Shown here piece by piece: positions 24,790-33,720 of a stretch of DNA of 64,000 nt. Each line of letters begins with the position of its first letter. The stretch's first letter is position 1. A program made the translations under genes and the position numbers. The DNA lies in NCBI RefSeq assembly GCF_003219795.1, contig NZ_QJVC01000002.1, positions 124,001-188,000 of the forward strand, read 5' to 3'. The DNA comes from Arthrobacter psychrolactophilus. Lineage in GTDB: Bacteria; Actinomycetota; Actinomycetes; Actinomycetales; Micrococcaceae. The notes beneath the pieces were generated by a model. That model had not been told where the DNA came from. It did not search any database and saw only the letters and a list, made by a program, of their open reading frames with translations.

Positions 24790-27700
24790 TCAGGCCGCCG
24801 ATGATGCGGCGCTCACGACCTCCAAGGTGGAGCCGTTGCGACCCTTGTGAACATGCAGATGCATGGGAATTCGCTGCTTCATTTCGGCGACGTGGCTGAC
24901 CAGCCCCACCATCCGGCCGCCGTCCCGCAAACCCTCCAGCGCGTCCATGACCTGCTCGAGCGATTGCTCATCCAGACTGCCAAATCCTTCATCGACAAAG
25001 AGTGTCTCGATATCGAGCCCGCCAGATTCCTGCTGCACCACATCCGAAAGGCCCAGCGCCAACGACAGCGAGGCCATGAAGGATTCACCGCCCGACAGCG
25101 TGGCCGTGTCGCGGCTGATGCCCGTCCACTCGTCCACGACCTCGAGCCCCAGACCCGACTTCTTGTTGCCGGACTTCGCGTCGCTGTGCCGCAGGGTGTA
25201 GCGGGTGTCGCTCATGGTGGCCAGACGCAGGGAGGCGGCCTCGGCGACCTGTTCCAGACGTGCCGCCAGCACATAGCTGGTGAGCGTCATCTTCAACTTG
25301 TTATCGCCCAATCCGCGCACGGCATTGGCCAAGCCGTCCAACAGCTTGGAGCGCTCGCGCAGAGGTGCCACGGCGTCCTCGAGGGTCCGGAACTTCTGCT
25401 CCGTCGCGGCCACTTGACTGTGGGCAGAGCGCGCCAGTCCCAGGGCCAGCTCCCCCGCCTTGGCCGCAGCCTTGGCCGCAGCGGCCTGCTCGCCCAGCTC
25501 CGCCACCTCGCCCATGGACAGCGGCACGATCCCGGCCTCCACCTCGGCGTGAGCGGTCACTACTTCCTCGGCAGCCAACTTATCCACGTTCACGGCCACG
25601 TCTTTGGCGTAACTCTTGAGCCGTTCCGCAAGCTCCGTGGCCTGCGCGGCTGTCAAGAGCGCGGCCTGCACGGCGGCCTGATCGGCAAACACGGATGCCT
25701 CCAGTGCCTGCTCCAGCTCCGCGCCAGCGTCCTCCTTCGCAGCCTTCGCAGTGGCCAGCAGCCGCATGGCTGCCAGTAATGTCGCCCCCGGGCGCTGCGC
25801 CTGCGTCAATGCCGTGTGCCGCTGAGCGAGGGAGTCAAAACCGTCGCGTGCAATCCGCAGATGCTCATCGAGCGCCTTCAACTCCTGGCCCAGCGCGGCG
25901 TTTCCCGTCCGCAGAGACGCCGCCTGCGCGGTCGCCTCCAGCATGGCCGTCTGCGCCTTACTCAGCCGCGCTTGCAGTTCCAGCTGCTCGGCCGCAAGAG
26001 TCACGAGCCTAGCTTCGGCCTTCGTGGCTTCCTTGAGCGCCGCTTCCTGAAGCACGACGGCGGCCCTCGCCGCCTCCATGGAGCCCTCACCCCCGCGTTC
26101 GGCCAAGACCGCGAGCGCGCTCGTGGCTTCAGCGAGCTCGGTACGAGCCTCGCGGGCCAGCTTTTCGGCCGCATCGAAGGCCCGTTTGGCAGCCTTCTCC
26201 TTGTTCACGAGATCCGCACCGGCCCCAGCGAGCGGCGAGGGTGCCGGGTGGACCGTACTGCCACAGACCTGGCACGGTTCGCCGTCGATCAGCTCTGCGG
26301 CAAGTTCACCGGCGGCCTGAGTCAGCCGCTGGTTGAAGGCCTCGAGCCAATGCTCCTTGGCATCCAAGGCACCGCTGCGAGCCGTGACTTCGGCGTCCGT
26401 CAGATCCGTGACGGTGACCAGTTGCTCTTGGTAGTCGGTAATCGCCGTGACGAGTTCGGCTGCCTGCTGGGCGTCTTGCTGCGCCCGTGCCACATTGTGC
26501 CCGGCACTGTGGAGTTGCTCCTGCTCGGCTACGACTGCCGTGAGCCGTTCCACAGCGCTTTCGGAGGCTTGCGTTTGTTCTTCCTGGGCCGTCAGAGCCT
26601 GTTTGAGCTCCTTCTCGCCGAGCGCCAGATCAGCCGTCTTCTGAGAGAGCCGGGCTTCATCCGGGAGAGCTGCGGCCACGGAGGCAAGTCGTGTGGTGAG
26701 TTCCCGATCGAGTGCCTCGAGCTCGGCTTCGCTGGCCTCGGCGGCAGGCTGATCCAGCATCGACGAGGCGATCTCATGAGCGTCGAGCGCGGCTGCGGCG
26801 GCGGCTGCTGCGAGATTGGCCTGCTCGCTCGCGGCGGCCGTCTTCGTCGCTGCCGACATCAAGGGCTCGAGGATCTGGGCCGCGTGATGTTGCTCCTGAT
26901 CCGCACGCCAACGCTGTGCGTCACTGGCGAGAGCGGCGAGTCGTTGCTGTTCGGCCAGTACCAGCTCCAGGGCTGCATGCCTGCTGCGCCGGTCCTTGGC
27001 GGACTGCACTTCATCCGTCAGCGCATCGGCCTCTTGCTGAGTGCCCTGGGCCCGTGCGGTGGCTCGCTGCACGGCCTTATTGAGCTTGTCGGTCAGCGCG
27101 GCGAAAAGCTCCACGCCGCTGAGTTCCGAGAGTGGCTCGGCATCGTCGGCGAGGGTCTCGGCTGCATGGCTCAGTGCCACCTGTTGGGTGGCCAGCAGCT
27201 GGGCCAGCCCCTCCGCTACCTCTGTCTGGGCCAGCCTGGCGTCATTGGCCAGCTTGGCCTCGACATTCTTATACAGCTCCGTGCCGAAGAGCTTCTGCAA
27301 CAGGGTTTGGCGTTCCTCGGCGCTAGCTCGCAGGAAAGCGGCAAAGTCACCCTGGGCCAGCAGGACGACCTGGGTGAATTGGGCCATGTTCATGCCCAGG
27401 AGTTCTTGAATCTCGGAGGCCGCCTCATCGTTACGGGTGGACTTGACCTCCCAGCCGCTGGCCGTCTTTTCCCGCAGCTGGGTGCTGGCCTGTTCCCGGG
27501 TGGTGCCGGTGCCGCGCTTGAGGGGGCGCATCCACTCCGGGCTGCGGCGCACCTCTAGCCGCCGACCACCCGCACTGAATTCACACAGCACCTCCGGGCC
27601 CACGCCGTCCGCGGCATGATGGCTGCGGAACTGCGCATGGGAGCCCTGGCGGGAACCAGGCACCCGGCCATAAAGGGCGTAGGCAATCGCGTCCAAGACG

Positions 27701-27828
27701 CTGGTCTTGCCGGCCCCCGTCGAGCCATTGAGTAGGAAGAGCCCCTGGGCGCCGAGTTCATCAAAGTCGATGACCTCGCGCCCGGCGAAGGGACCAAAGG
27801 CCTGAATTTCTAAGCGGTGGATCCTCAT
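24790..27828 (-). CDS. sbcC: Exonuclease subunit SbcC (SMC-like ATPase)
   Basis: 1012-residue partner of SbcD; together they form the Mre11-Rad50-type nuclease that opens hairpins and processes double-strand ends. Walker A NGSTGAGKTS is at residues 34-43. Long Ala/Glu/Leu-rich coiled coils flank a zinc hook, CQVC, at 519-522. The C-terminal ATPase half has the signature LSGGES at 911-916, Walker B LFVDEGFG at 943-950 and the D-loop SLDE next to it. The start codon overlaps the sbcD stop by 4 bases (ATGA), so the two are translationally coupled. Confidence 0.95.
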   Translation of the reverse strand: MRIHRLEIQAFGPFAGREVIDFDELGAQGLFLLNGSTGAGKTSVLDAIAYALYGRVPGSRQGSHAQFRSHHAADGVGPEVLCEFSAGGRRLEVRRSPEWMRPLKRGTGTTREQASTQLREKTASGWEVKSTRNDEAASEIQELLGMNMAQFTQVVLLAQGDFAAFLRASAEERQTLLQKLFGTELYKNVEAKLANDARLAQTEVAEGLAQLLATQQVALSHAAETLADDAEPLSELSGVELFAALTDKLNKAVQRATARAQGTQQEADALTDEVQSAKDRRSRHAALELVLAEQQRLAALASDAQRWRADQEQHHAAQILEPLMSAATKTAAASEQANLAAAAAAAALDAHEIASSMLDQPAAEASEAELEALDRELTTRLASVAAALPDEARLSQKTADLALGEKELKQALTAQEEQTQASESAVERLTAVVAEQEQLHSAGHNVARAQQDAQQAAELVTAITDYQEQLVTVTDLTDAEVTARSGALDAKEHWLEAFNQRLTQAAGELAAELIDGEPCQVCGSTVHPAPSPLAGAGADLVNKEKAAKRAFDAAEKLAREARTELAEATSALAVLAERGGEGSMEAARAAVVLQEAALKEATKAEARLVTLAAEQLELQARLSKAQTAMLEATAQAASLRTGNAALGQELKALDEHLRIARDGFDSLAQRHTALTQAQRPGATLLAAMRLLATAKAAKEDAGAELEQALEASVFADQAAVQAALLTAAQATELAERLKSYAKDVAVNVDKLAAEEVVTAHAEVEAGIVPLSMGEVAELGEQAAAAKAAAKAGELALGLARSAHSQVAATEQKFRTLEDAVAPLRERSKLLDGLANAVRGLGDNKLKMTLTSYVLAARLEQVAEAASLRLATMSDTRYTLRHSDAKSGNKKSGLGLEVVDEWTGISRDTATLSGGESFMASLSLALGLSDVVQQESGGLDIETLFVDEGFGSLDEQSLEQVMDALEGLRDGGRMVGLVSHVAEMKQRIPMHLHVHKGRNGSTLEVVSAASSAA

Positions 27829-28988
27829 AGCGCTGCCTCCTGTTCCCGGACGCTGGCCAAGACCTCGCGCAGGACATCTTGTTCGTTGTCATTGGCACCG
27901 CGTTCGCGCACATGGTCCAGGAATCCGCAGCACAGTTCGAGCGCGTCGGCGGCCTTGGCTATGCGGTCACCGTAGCTTTGTTTGCCGGCATCCCGCGCGA
28001 TCTGAGGTTCAAACATGAGCACGAGGGTGTGGGGGAAGCGCACCCGCAGCCGCTCCATGGCGAGCGCCGGACGCTCGTTGTCGGTCAGCGTGATCTGGCA
28101 ATAGTGATCCTCCGCGAAGGCCCATTCCTCCCCCGACAACAGCTCCTCGAGTTTCCCCGACAATATGCTCAGGGCCCGCTCCGGCTCCCAGTCGACCTTG
28201 GAGACGCCCGTCAGCCCGGCCGCGGTGATCTCCAGCAGCCAAGCTCCCTTCTGGTGCTTGGCCTCGGAGAAGGAGTAGTGCAACGGGGAACCCGAATACC
28301 GCACGGTCTCGCTGAGCCGTTGTGGACCGTGCAGATGCCCCAACGCCGTATAGCTAAAGGGCTCGAAGAGGTCCAGCGGCACGGCACCCACGCCGCCCAC
28401 CGAGAGCTCGCGTTCGCTCGTCGAGGAGATGCCGCCGCTGGCAAAGGTGTGGGCCAGCACCACGGAGGCGGTGCCGGGCGCCCGGCTCGCGAGATCTTCC
28501 TGGATCAACTTCACGGCCGCCTCGGTCACACTGAAATGTGTTCCCACCTCCACGCCGAGATCGGCCGCGACAAGCCGAGGCTCAAGGAAGGGAATACCGT
28601 AGATGGCTACCTGAGCCGCAGTATCGGGCCCCAGCGGCAGCAGCACGGGAGTGGCCAGATCGGCCAGGCGCGTGCGCAGATGAATGCCGGCACGTTCCAG
28701 CAAGCGCCCACCAAAGCCAAGGCGCGTCGCCGAATCGTGGTTTCCGCTCGTGATGACCACCTGCACGCCGGCCGCATTGAGCCTGGCCAGAATCTCGTCA
28801 AAGAGGTTCACCACGTCCACGCTGGGCAGCGCCCGGTCATACACGTCGCCCGCAATCAGGACCACGTCGACGTTTTCGGCCGTCACGGTCGCCAGGAGCT
28901 GATCGGCAAATCGCCGCTGCGCCCCTAGGGTTCCGACGCCGTGGAAGGACCTGCCCAGATGCCAATCGGAGGTGTGAAGTAGCTTCAT
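27825..28988 (-). CDS. sbcD: Exonuclease subunit SbcD (Mre11-like phosphoesterase)
   Basis: 387-residue metallophosphoesterase that supplies the nuclease activity of SbcCD. All five metal motifs are readable: HTSDWHLGRSF (Asp 8, His 10), IAGDVYDRALP, SGNHDSATRL, LAHTFASGG and ALGHLHGPQ. N-terminal catalytic domain to about residue 250, then the capping domain. It is the promoter-proximal gene of the sbcD-sbcC operon, and nothing closely follows sbcC, so the operon is two genes. Confidence 0.95.
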   Translation of the reverse strand: MKLLHTSDWHLGRSFHGVGTLGAQRRFADQLLATVTAENVDVVLIAGDVYDRALPSVDVVNLFDEILARLNAAGVQVVITSGNHDSATRLGFGGRLLERAGIHLRTRLADLATPVLLPLGPDTAAQVAIYGIPFLEPRLVAADLGVEVGTHFSVTEAAVKLIQEDLASRAPGTASVVLAHTFASGGISSTSERELSVGGVGAVPLDLFEPFSYTALGHLHGPQRLSETVRYSGSPLHYSFSEAKHQKGAWLLEITAAGLTGVSKVDWEPERALSILSGKLEELLSGEEWAFAEDHYCQITLTDNERPALAMERLRVRFPHTLVLMFEPQIARDAGKQSYGDRIAKAADALELCCGFLDHVRERGANDNEQDVLREVLASVREQEAAL

Positions 28989-29050
28989 GCTTCCACGCTA
29001 GTGCAGGGCGCCGACATTCTAGGATTCGGCAGAAACAGTCTTAACGCACA

Positions 29051-29093
29051 ACGGCCCTCCCGCTCTGCCCGAAGACAAAGCACGGAGGGCCGT
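29051..29093 (-). terminator. Hairpin after the aquaporin gene
   Basis: ACGGCCCTCC (29051-29060) pairs perfectly with GGAGGGCCGT (29084-29093) across a 23-base loop, starting 16 bases past the aquaporin stop on the minus strand. It also separates this gene from the sbcD start. No strong T tract follows. Confidence 0.55.
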
Positions 29094-29108
29094 GAAGGGT
29101 GAGGAAGC

Positions 29109-30053
29109 TTACTTTTTGCCGCCGTCAAAGAACGCCTGCGCATCGTTGACCGCGCTGGCCTTCTTCGGGGCCGGCTCACCATTGACGCTCGACGCCGGAA
29201 CCGGTGCGGCAGGTGCCTCGGAGGCAGCCGTCTCGCGCTCGACGGCGCTCGTCTGAGCAGTGGCGGCAGAGACTGAGGTGACGGAGTCGCTCGAGGAGGT
29301 CTCGGCGTCGTCCACTACCGTGACGGGGGCGGCGAAGGAGCGGTAAATTGCGGCGGCCAGGGCGGCACCGACCAGCGGGGCCAGCCAGAACAACCACAGC
29401 TGACCGATGGCCCAGGAGTCGGCCAGGAAGACGACCGAGGTGGCGCGGGCCGGGTTGAGGGATCCGTTGCTCAGCGGCATCGTGATGGCCACGGCGACGG
29501 CGAAAGCCACACCGATCGCGATGGGGCCCAGGGTGGTCTTGTTGCGGCTCGAGGTGATGCCTAGGACCAGGGATGTCAGGATGGCGACGGCCACAACCTC
29601 CACGATGAGCACGCCCACCATGGGGACCTGCGAGGGAGAATGCGCGTCAAAACCGTTGGCGAGGGCGCCGAAGAGGGCCGGAGTCTCGGGCGTGGCACCG
29701 GCGGGCATGACCTTCATCATGGCGAGCCAGACGGCGGAGGCCAGGACGGCGCCGATCGTCTGGGAAACGATGTAGAGGGCCATGGCGGAGAACTTCAGTC
29801 GGCCGGCGACCGCCATGCCCAGGGAGAAGGCCGGGTTGAAGTAGCCGTTGGAGACGTGACCGAAGGAAATGATCGCCGCCACCAAGGCCAGGCCGTAGGC
29901 GAAGCCGATGGTGGCGGCCGAACCGGTGGAGTTGAACAGCGCGGTGCCGAGGCCGGCAAACACGATGAAGAAGCTGCCAAGACCCTCGATGGCGACTCGG
30001 GTGCTCAGCGGATATGCCTGTGCCGGGGCCGTAGCCGTTCCGGGTGAAGTCAT
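29109..30053 (-). CDS. Aquaporin / MIP-family channel with long C-terminal tail
   Basis: 314-residue channel of the major intrinsic protein family. Both pore motifs are intact: NPA at 73-75 (NGYFNPAFSLG) and NPA at 200-202 (NGSLNPARATS). The Arg after the second NPA (selectivity filter) and bulky neighbours look more aquaporin (AqpZ) than glycerol facilitator, which is inference. After the sixth helix comes a 74-residue Ala/Ser/Glu-rich cytoplasmic tail (241-314), unusual for bacterial aquaporins. The ATG at 30053 follows AAGGA with 9-base spacing. Two DUF202 genes lie upstream on the same strand. Confidence 0.9.
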   Translation of the reverse strand: MTSPGTATAPAQAYPLSTRVAIEGLGSFFIVFAGLGTALFNSTGSAATIGFAYGLALVAAIISFGHVSNGYFNPAFSLGMAVAGRLKFSAMALYIVSQTIGAVLASAVWLAMMKVMPAGATPETPALFGALANGFDAHSPSQVPMVGVLIVEVVAVAILTSLVLGITSSRNKTTLGPIAIGVAFAVAVAITMPLSNGSLNPARATSVVFLADSWAIGQLWLFWLAPLVGAALAAAIYRSFAAPVTVVDDAETSSSDSVTSVSAATAQTSAVERETAASEAPAAPVPASSVNGEPAPKKASAVNDAQAFFDGGKK

Positions 30054-30105
30054 GGTCAATGATTCCTTCGTTTGCAAATGAAATAAAATTAGGGGGCCGT
30101 GGCGG

Positions 30106-30516
30106 TTACGAGAATCCCAGCCCGAGGGCACACACCGTGGTCACAGCCAGAGCAACTATAGCGGCCGATGCTGTACGTAACATTAGAGCCTGAGGGGCGA
30201 TCTCGGCGTCGTGATCCAGTGCGGCAACCCCGGCATGCAGGGCGCGAATTCGCCCCACGGCGCAGATCACCAGCACGATCGTGGTCAGGCACGCCATGGC
30301 GGCGCAGATCCCCAAGCCCATGAGCTGCGCGGAATGATCTGCGCCGTCGTGGGAGGTGAGCGCGTGGATCCAGGCGCGCCAGATCAGCACATCGGCGATG
30401 ACGGCGCTAATGACGGTGCGGCGCCAGGCCAGGGCTGTGCGTTCGGGCTGCAGGCCGGGGTCCCGTTCGGGGCCTCCCGGAACCTCCGCCGCCTCGCCCG
30501 TCCTAGCTCCGGACAA
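30106..30516 (-). CDS. DUF202 membrane protein, second of a pair
   Basis: 136-residue membrane protein with three predicted helices and the DUF202 signature near residues 18-34: RDPGLQPERTALAWRRT. The family is of unknown function. It starts, probably at TTG 30516, within the last 14 bases of the other DUF202 gene, so translation is likely coupled. The aquaporin gene follows 52 bases later on the same strand. Confidence 0.82.
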   Translation of the reverse strand: MSGARTGEAAEVPGGPERDPGLQPERTALAWRRTVISAVIADVLIWRAWIHALTSHDGADHSAQLMGLGICAAMACLTTIVLVICAVGRIRALHAGVAALDHDAEIAPQALMLRTASAAIVALAVTTVCALGLGFS

Positions 30517-30859
30517 GGATCAGCACGGCAAAGACCATCGCCGCGATCGAGACAATCACTGTCATCCCCAGCATGAGCCAGGAGTGCGGCAGCTCGGCGT
30601 CGTTGCGCATGGCTTGTTCCTGATGCGCCCAGCGCCGGTAACTGACCACGGCCAGGACGGCCCCGATAACGGCCAGGATCATGCACAACACCATGCGAAT
30701 CATGGGAGGGGCGATCTCGGGTGCCAGCTGATCGATCGCCACGGCCCCTGCCAGCAACGCCAGCGCCGTGCGGACCCACGCCAGGAAGGTGCGCTCATTG
30801 GCCAACGAAAAACGGTAGTCGGGGGCTTTTCCGGTCCGACGCCAGGCTGGTTCCCGCAT
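30503..30859 (-). CDS. DUF202 / YidH-family membrane protein, first of a pair
   Basis: 118-residue membrane protein with three predicted helices. The family motif is clear: YRFSLANERTFLAWVRTALALLAG, quoted here as FSLANERTFLAWVRTALAL. The ATG at 30859 follows GAGGAG with 6-base spacing; an upstream TTG overlaps that site. YidH relatives occur in pairs with a second DUF202 protein in many bacteria, as here; no function is established. Confidence 0.88.
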   Translation of the reverse strand: MREPAWRRTGKAPDYRFSLANERTFLAWVRTALALLAGAVAIDQLAPEIAPPMIRMVLCMILAVIGAVLAVVSYRRWAHQEQAMRNDAELPHSWLMLGMTVIVSIAAMVFAVLILVRS

Positions 30860-30947
30860 GGCTCTCCTCAATACTTTTTAGGTGGCAGGTGCAGCTTTGA
30901 TTCTACTGGGCACCACGAGCGCTCCCGATGGCGGTAAATTGGAGGCT

Positions 30948-32039
30948 ATGACTACAACAGCAGCGCCCCTCAACGCTCCCCCGGCCGACTTTGCCACCCG
31001 CGTTCAGGGCACGTTGATGGGCGGGGCGCTGGGCGACGCCTTTGGATACCTCGTGGAATTTGATGCGCTCGCCGAGATCGCCGCGAAGTACGGCCCCGCG
31101 CTGCTGCTGGATCTCTCGCAGGCCCACGGCACGGCGCATTTCTCCGACGACACCCAGATGACCCTATACACCCTCGACGGCCTGCTGGACGTCTTGGAGT
31201 GGGCCAACAACGGAGTCAGCGCCGACATCAACGCCTGCCAGTGGCTCGCGTACCTGCGCTGGCTCAAGACCCAGGGCATCGAAGCCGCTGAGCACGCCCC
31301 CGCCCAGTCCGCCCGCTGGATTGACGCCCAGAGCGTGCTGCACCACCAGCGCCACCCCGGCAACGCCTGTGTCTCCGGCCTGGCCACGGGCGATATGGGC
31401 ACCGTTTTCCGCCCCGTGAACCTCGATTCCAAGGGTTGCGGCACCGTCATGCGCTCGGCTCCCTATGGCCTGCTGCCCAATATCGACGCCGAAAGCATCT
31501 ACAAGATCAGCTCCGAGGGTGCCTCGCTCACGCATGGCCACCCCGCCGCCCGGCAGAGTTCGGCGGCCTTTAGCTGGCTCATCCACGCTCTGGTCATGGG
31601 CGGGCTGAACCTGCGCGAGGCTGCCACCTCCGCCCGCGATCGCGCCGTGGCCGAGCCCAACGCTGACGCCGACCTTCTGGCCCGGCTAGAGTCCGCCCTC
31701 ACCCTTTCCGCGCACGACGGCGGACAGCTCCACGGCGATTCCCTCACCGACGCGCTGGGCTTGGGTTGGATAGCGGAAGAGGCTCTCGCAGTTGCCCTCT
31801 ATTCTGTTTTGGTCACGGAGGCCGCGGCCGTCTCACCCGTGGACCATTTCCTGGCCGCGATTCGCCTCGCCACGAACCACAGCGGCGATAGCGATTCCAC
31901 GGCGTCCATTGCCGGGAACATCCTCGGTGCCTTTTACGGAGAAGCAGCCCTGCCGCCGTCGTGGTTGACGATGGCCGAGGCACCCATCCTGATCCGTCAT
32001 CTGGGAGCCGAGTTCATCAAGCTGACCACGGGCGAGTAG
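30948..32039 (+). CDS. ADP-ribosylglycohydrolase-family protein
   Basis: 363-residue enzyme of the DraG/ARH family, which removes ADP-ribose from proteins or small molecules with two Mg2+ ions. Metal sites: GTLMGGALGDAFGYLVEF at the N-terminus, FSDDTQMTLYTLDGLL, and the C-terminal ATNHSGDSDSTASIAGNILGA with its D-S-D. Start ATG 30948 is preceded by GGAGG at short spacing. It is divergent from the DUF202 genes and convergent with DUF4395. The target is unknown; no ADP-ribosyltransferase is encoded nearby. Confidence 0.9.
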   Translation: MTTTAAPLNAPPADFATRVQGTLMGGALGDAFGYLVEFDALAEIAAKYGPALLLDLSQAHGTAHFSDDTQMTLYTLDGLLDVLEWANNGVSADINACQWLAYLRWLKTQGIEAAEHAPAQSARWIDAQSVLHHQRHPGNACVSGLATGDMGTVFRPVNLDSKGCGTVMRSAPYGLLPNIDAESIYKISSEGASLTHGHPAARQSSAAFSWLIHALVMGGLNLREAATSARDRAVAEPNADADLLARLESALTLSAHDGGQLHGDSLTDALGLGWIAEEALAVALYSVLVTEAAAVSPVDHFLAAIRLATNHSGDSDSTASIAGNILGAFYGEAALPPSWLTMAEAPILIRHLGAEFIKLTTGE

Positions 32040-32053
32040 CCGCGGCCTGCGGG

Positions 32054-32599
32054 CTAGGAGTTACGGACGCCGATGCTGGCGCATTCCTCGCAAATGCTGG
32101 CGGGGATAATCCCGCGGCGCATGAGAAACGCAAAGATGATGCAGCCCAGGCACAGGCCAATGAAGGCTTCCAGCGAGGCGGCGACCACGAGCAACACCAT
32201 GAGGGTCCAGCCGGGCAGCGATCCGCCGGTCAGGAGCAGGATAAAAGCCGTGACGGACAGTGCCGCGCCGATCCCTTGAGCGAAGCGCTTGGGCGGGCCG
32301 GGAGTGAGTTTGGGTTCGCCCACGAGCGGGGCCAGGACCTTGACGGAGAGCAGTGCCGTCGGGGAGATTCGGGGGCCAAAGGCCAGGCGCAGCACAAAGC
32401 CTGCCGCGATGATGCCCACGAGCCAGGGCAACTGCCCCACGACGGCGATCAAGGCCATCACCACGACGATGCCAGCGGTGATCCGCGCAGCGTACTCATT
32501 AACCGGGTTAGGGAAGGCAAAAACCCGGTGCAGCAGACTCTTTGGCGGCGCCGGAATGAAGTCGTTCGCGACGGCTCGACTGCTCGTGAAGTGGCTCAT
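32054..32599 (-). CDS. DUF4395 membrane protein
   Basis: 181-residue protein of the DUF4395 family. The family start FAFPNPVNEYAARITAGIVVV is visible (shown to 20 residues: FAFPNPVNEYAARITAGIVV), then RLAFGPRISPTALLSVKVLAPLV, four predicted helices and a Cys-containing C-terminal tail ICEECASIGV. Function unknown. Its stop is 15 bases from the convergent ADP-ribosylglycohydrolase stop with no obvious terminator between. Confidence 0.85.
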   Translation of the reverse strand: MSHFTSSRAVANDFIPAPPKSLLHRVFAFPNPVNEYAARITAGIVVVMALIAVVGQLPWLVGIIAAGFVLRLAFGPRISPTALLSVKVLAPLVGEPKLTPGPPKRFAQGIGAALSVTAFILLLTGGSLPGWTLMVLLVVAASLEAFIGLCLGCIIFAFLMRRGIIPASICEECASIGVRNS

Positions 32600-32664
32600 G
32601 ATTCAGGGTAAGACCTGCGGCGGCACCGTCGAAAGCCATGTTGCGTCGCGTGACGTGCGCCGGG

Positions 32665-33663
32665 CTAGCCCACCATCTGCATGAATTCGCCCTCGGAGAG
32701 CACCTCGATGCCCTGACCGCGCCGTTGAAGTTCCAGCACGCGAGCTGCCTTGGACGTCAGCCGGCCATGACGCAGATCCGTGGCGGTAAAGCCGCTGCCC
32801 ACCACCAAGACGGTGGTTTTCAAGGTGACGCTGCTGGCGCACTGGGCACCATGGCCGGCGGCGCGCACCTTAGCCTCGGGACGCCCAACGCTCAGATCAC
32901 CGGTGAACACAATCGTCTGCCCGTATAAGGGGTGAGACACGTCGGCCTGCGCGTTCGGCACCGGGTTGGGGCCCTCGGTGGACCAGCTCGTGCGGCCACC
33001 ACGAGGCGTGCCACTGGCAAGCCCGGCCTTCATCTCCGCCATCTTTTCCAATGCGGAGCGCGTCGCCTTCGACATGGCATCCGTCCTGGGGTTATACGCG
33101 TCGATATGTGGCATGGGCAGCTTCATGGCCTCGAACACTCCACGCACGGAATCCACGCCGTGCTTGGCGGCGATGTCCACCATGATGCCAGCGCAGGCCC
33201 GAGCATCCTCGGTGGCGTCGTGGTGGTTACGCAGCGGCACGCCGGCCGCCTCGGCCACGAACGGCAAGGAGTAGGAGGGCAGAGAGTAGTTCTTGCGCGA
33301 GAGCACCACGGTGCAGGCGTAGTCGTAAGCTGGGGCCGACATGCCCGACACCTCGGAGGCGGAGCGAATCACGCCAATATCAAAGGCCGCATTGTGGGCT
33401 ACCAGGGCGTCGTCGCCGATGAAGGCCTGCACCTCGGGGAACACCTGAGCAAACCGCGGTGAGCTGGCCACATCATCCGGGGTGATGTTGTGGATCGTGA
33501 TGTTGCGCGAATCGAAGTGGTCGTGACCCTCTGGCGGGCGCATGAGCCAGTAGCCTTCATCGACGATCACCCCGTTACGAACCTTCGTCAAACCGACGGA
33601 GCAGGGGGAACCCCGAAATCCGTTGGCGGTCTCAAAATCGATTGCTGTAAAGTCCAAAGCCAC
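32665..33663 (-). CDS. DnaQ-like 3'-5' exonuclease fused to a BRCT domain
   Basis: 332 residues. The N-terminal DEDD exonuclease (about 5-175) has ExoI AIDFETANG (Asp 9, Glu 11), ExoII VAHNAAFDIGV and ExoIII RNHHDATEDARACAG, the DEDDh form found in the DNA polymerase III epsilon subunit. The C-terminal 85 residues, from GQTIVFTGDLSVGRPEAKVR, are a BRCT fold like that of DNA ligase. The combination is known in actinobacteria and suggests DNA proofreading or repair with recruitment through BRCT. Start is probably GTG 33663. Not part of an obvious operon. Confidence 0.9.
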   Translation of the reverse strand: MALDFTAIDFETANGFRGSPCSVGLTKVRNGVIVDEGYWLMRPPEGHDHFDSRNITIHNITPDDVASSPRFAQVFPEVQAFIGDDALVAHNAAFDIGVIRSASEVSGMSAPAYDYACTVVLSRKNYSLPSYSLPFVAEAAGVPLRNHHDATEDARACAGIMVDIAAKHGVDSVRGVFEAMKLPMPHIDAYNPRTDAMSKATRSALEKMAEMKAGLASGTPRGGRTSWSTEGPNPVPNAQADVSHPLYGQTIVFTGDLSVGRPEAKVRAAGHGAQCASSVTLKTTVLVVGSGFTATDLRHGRLTSKAARVLELQRRGQGIEVLSEGEFMQMVG

Positions 33664-33720
33664 TTTTCAAGGCTACCCCGCTCCCCCGACACCGGACGCA
33701 TCGCGAGCCGGATCTCACAC

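Noticed and set aside
25816-27558. A 580-codon open frame on the plus strand opposite sbcC
   Set aside because: It lies wholly antisense to a clear sbcC gene, is rich in Arg, Leu and Gly as expected from reading the complement of a GC-rich gene, and has no ribosome-binding site or recognisable motif.
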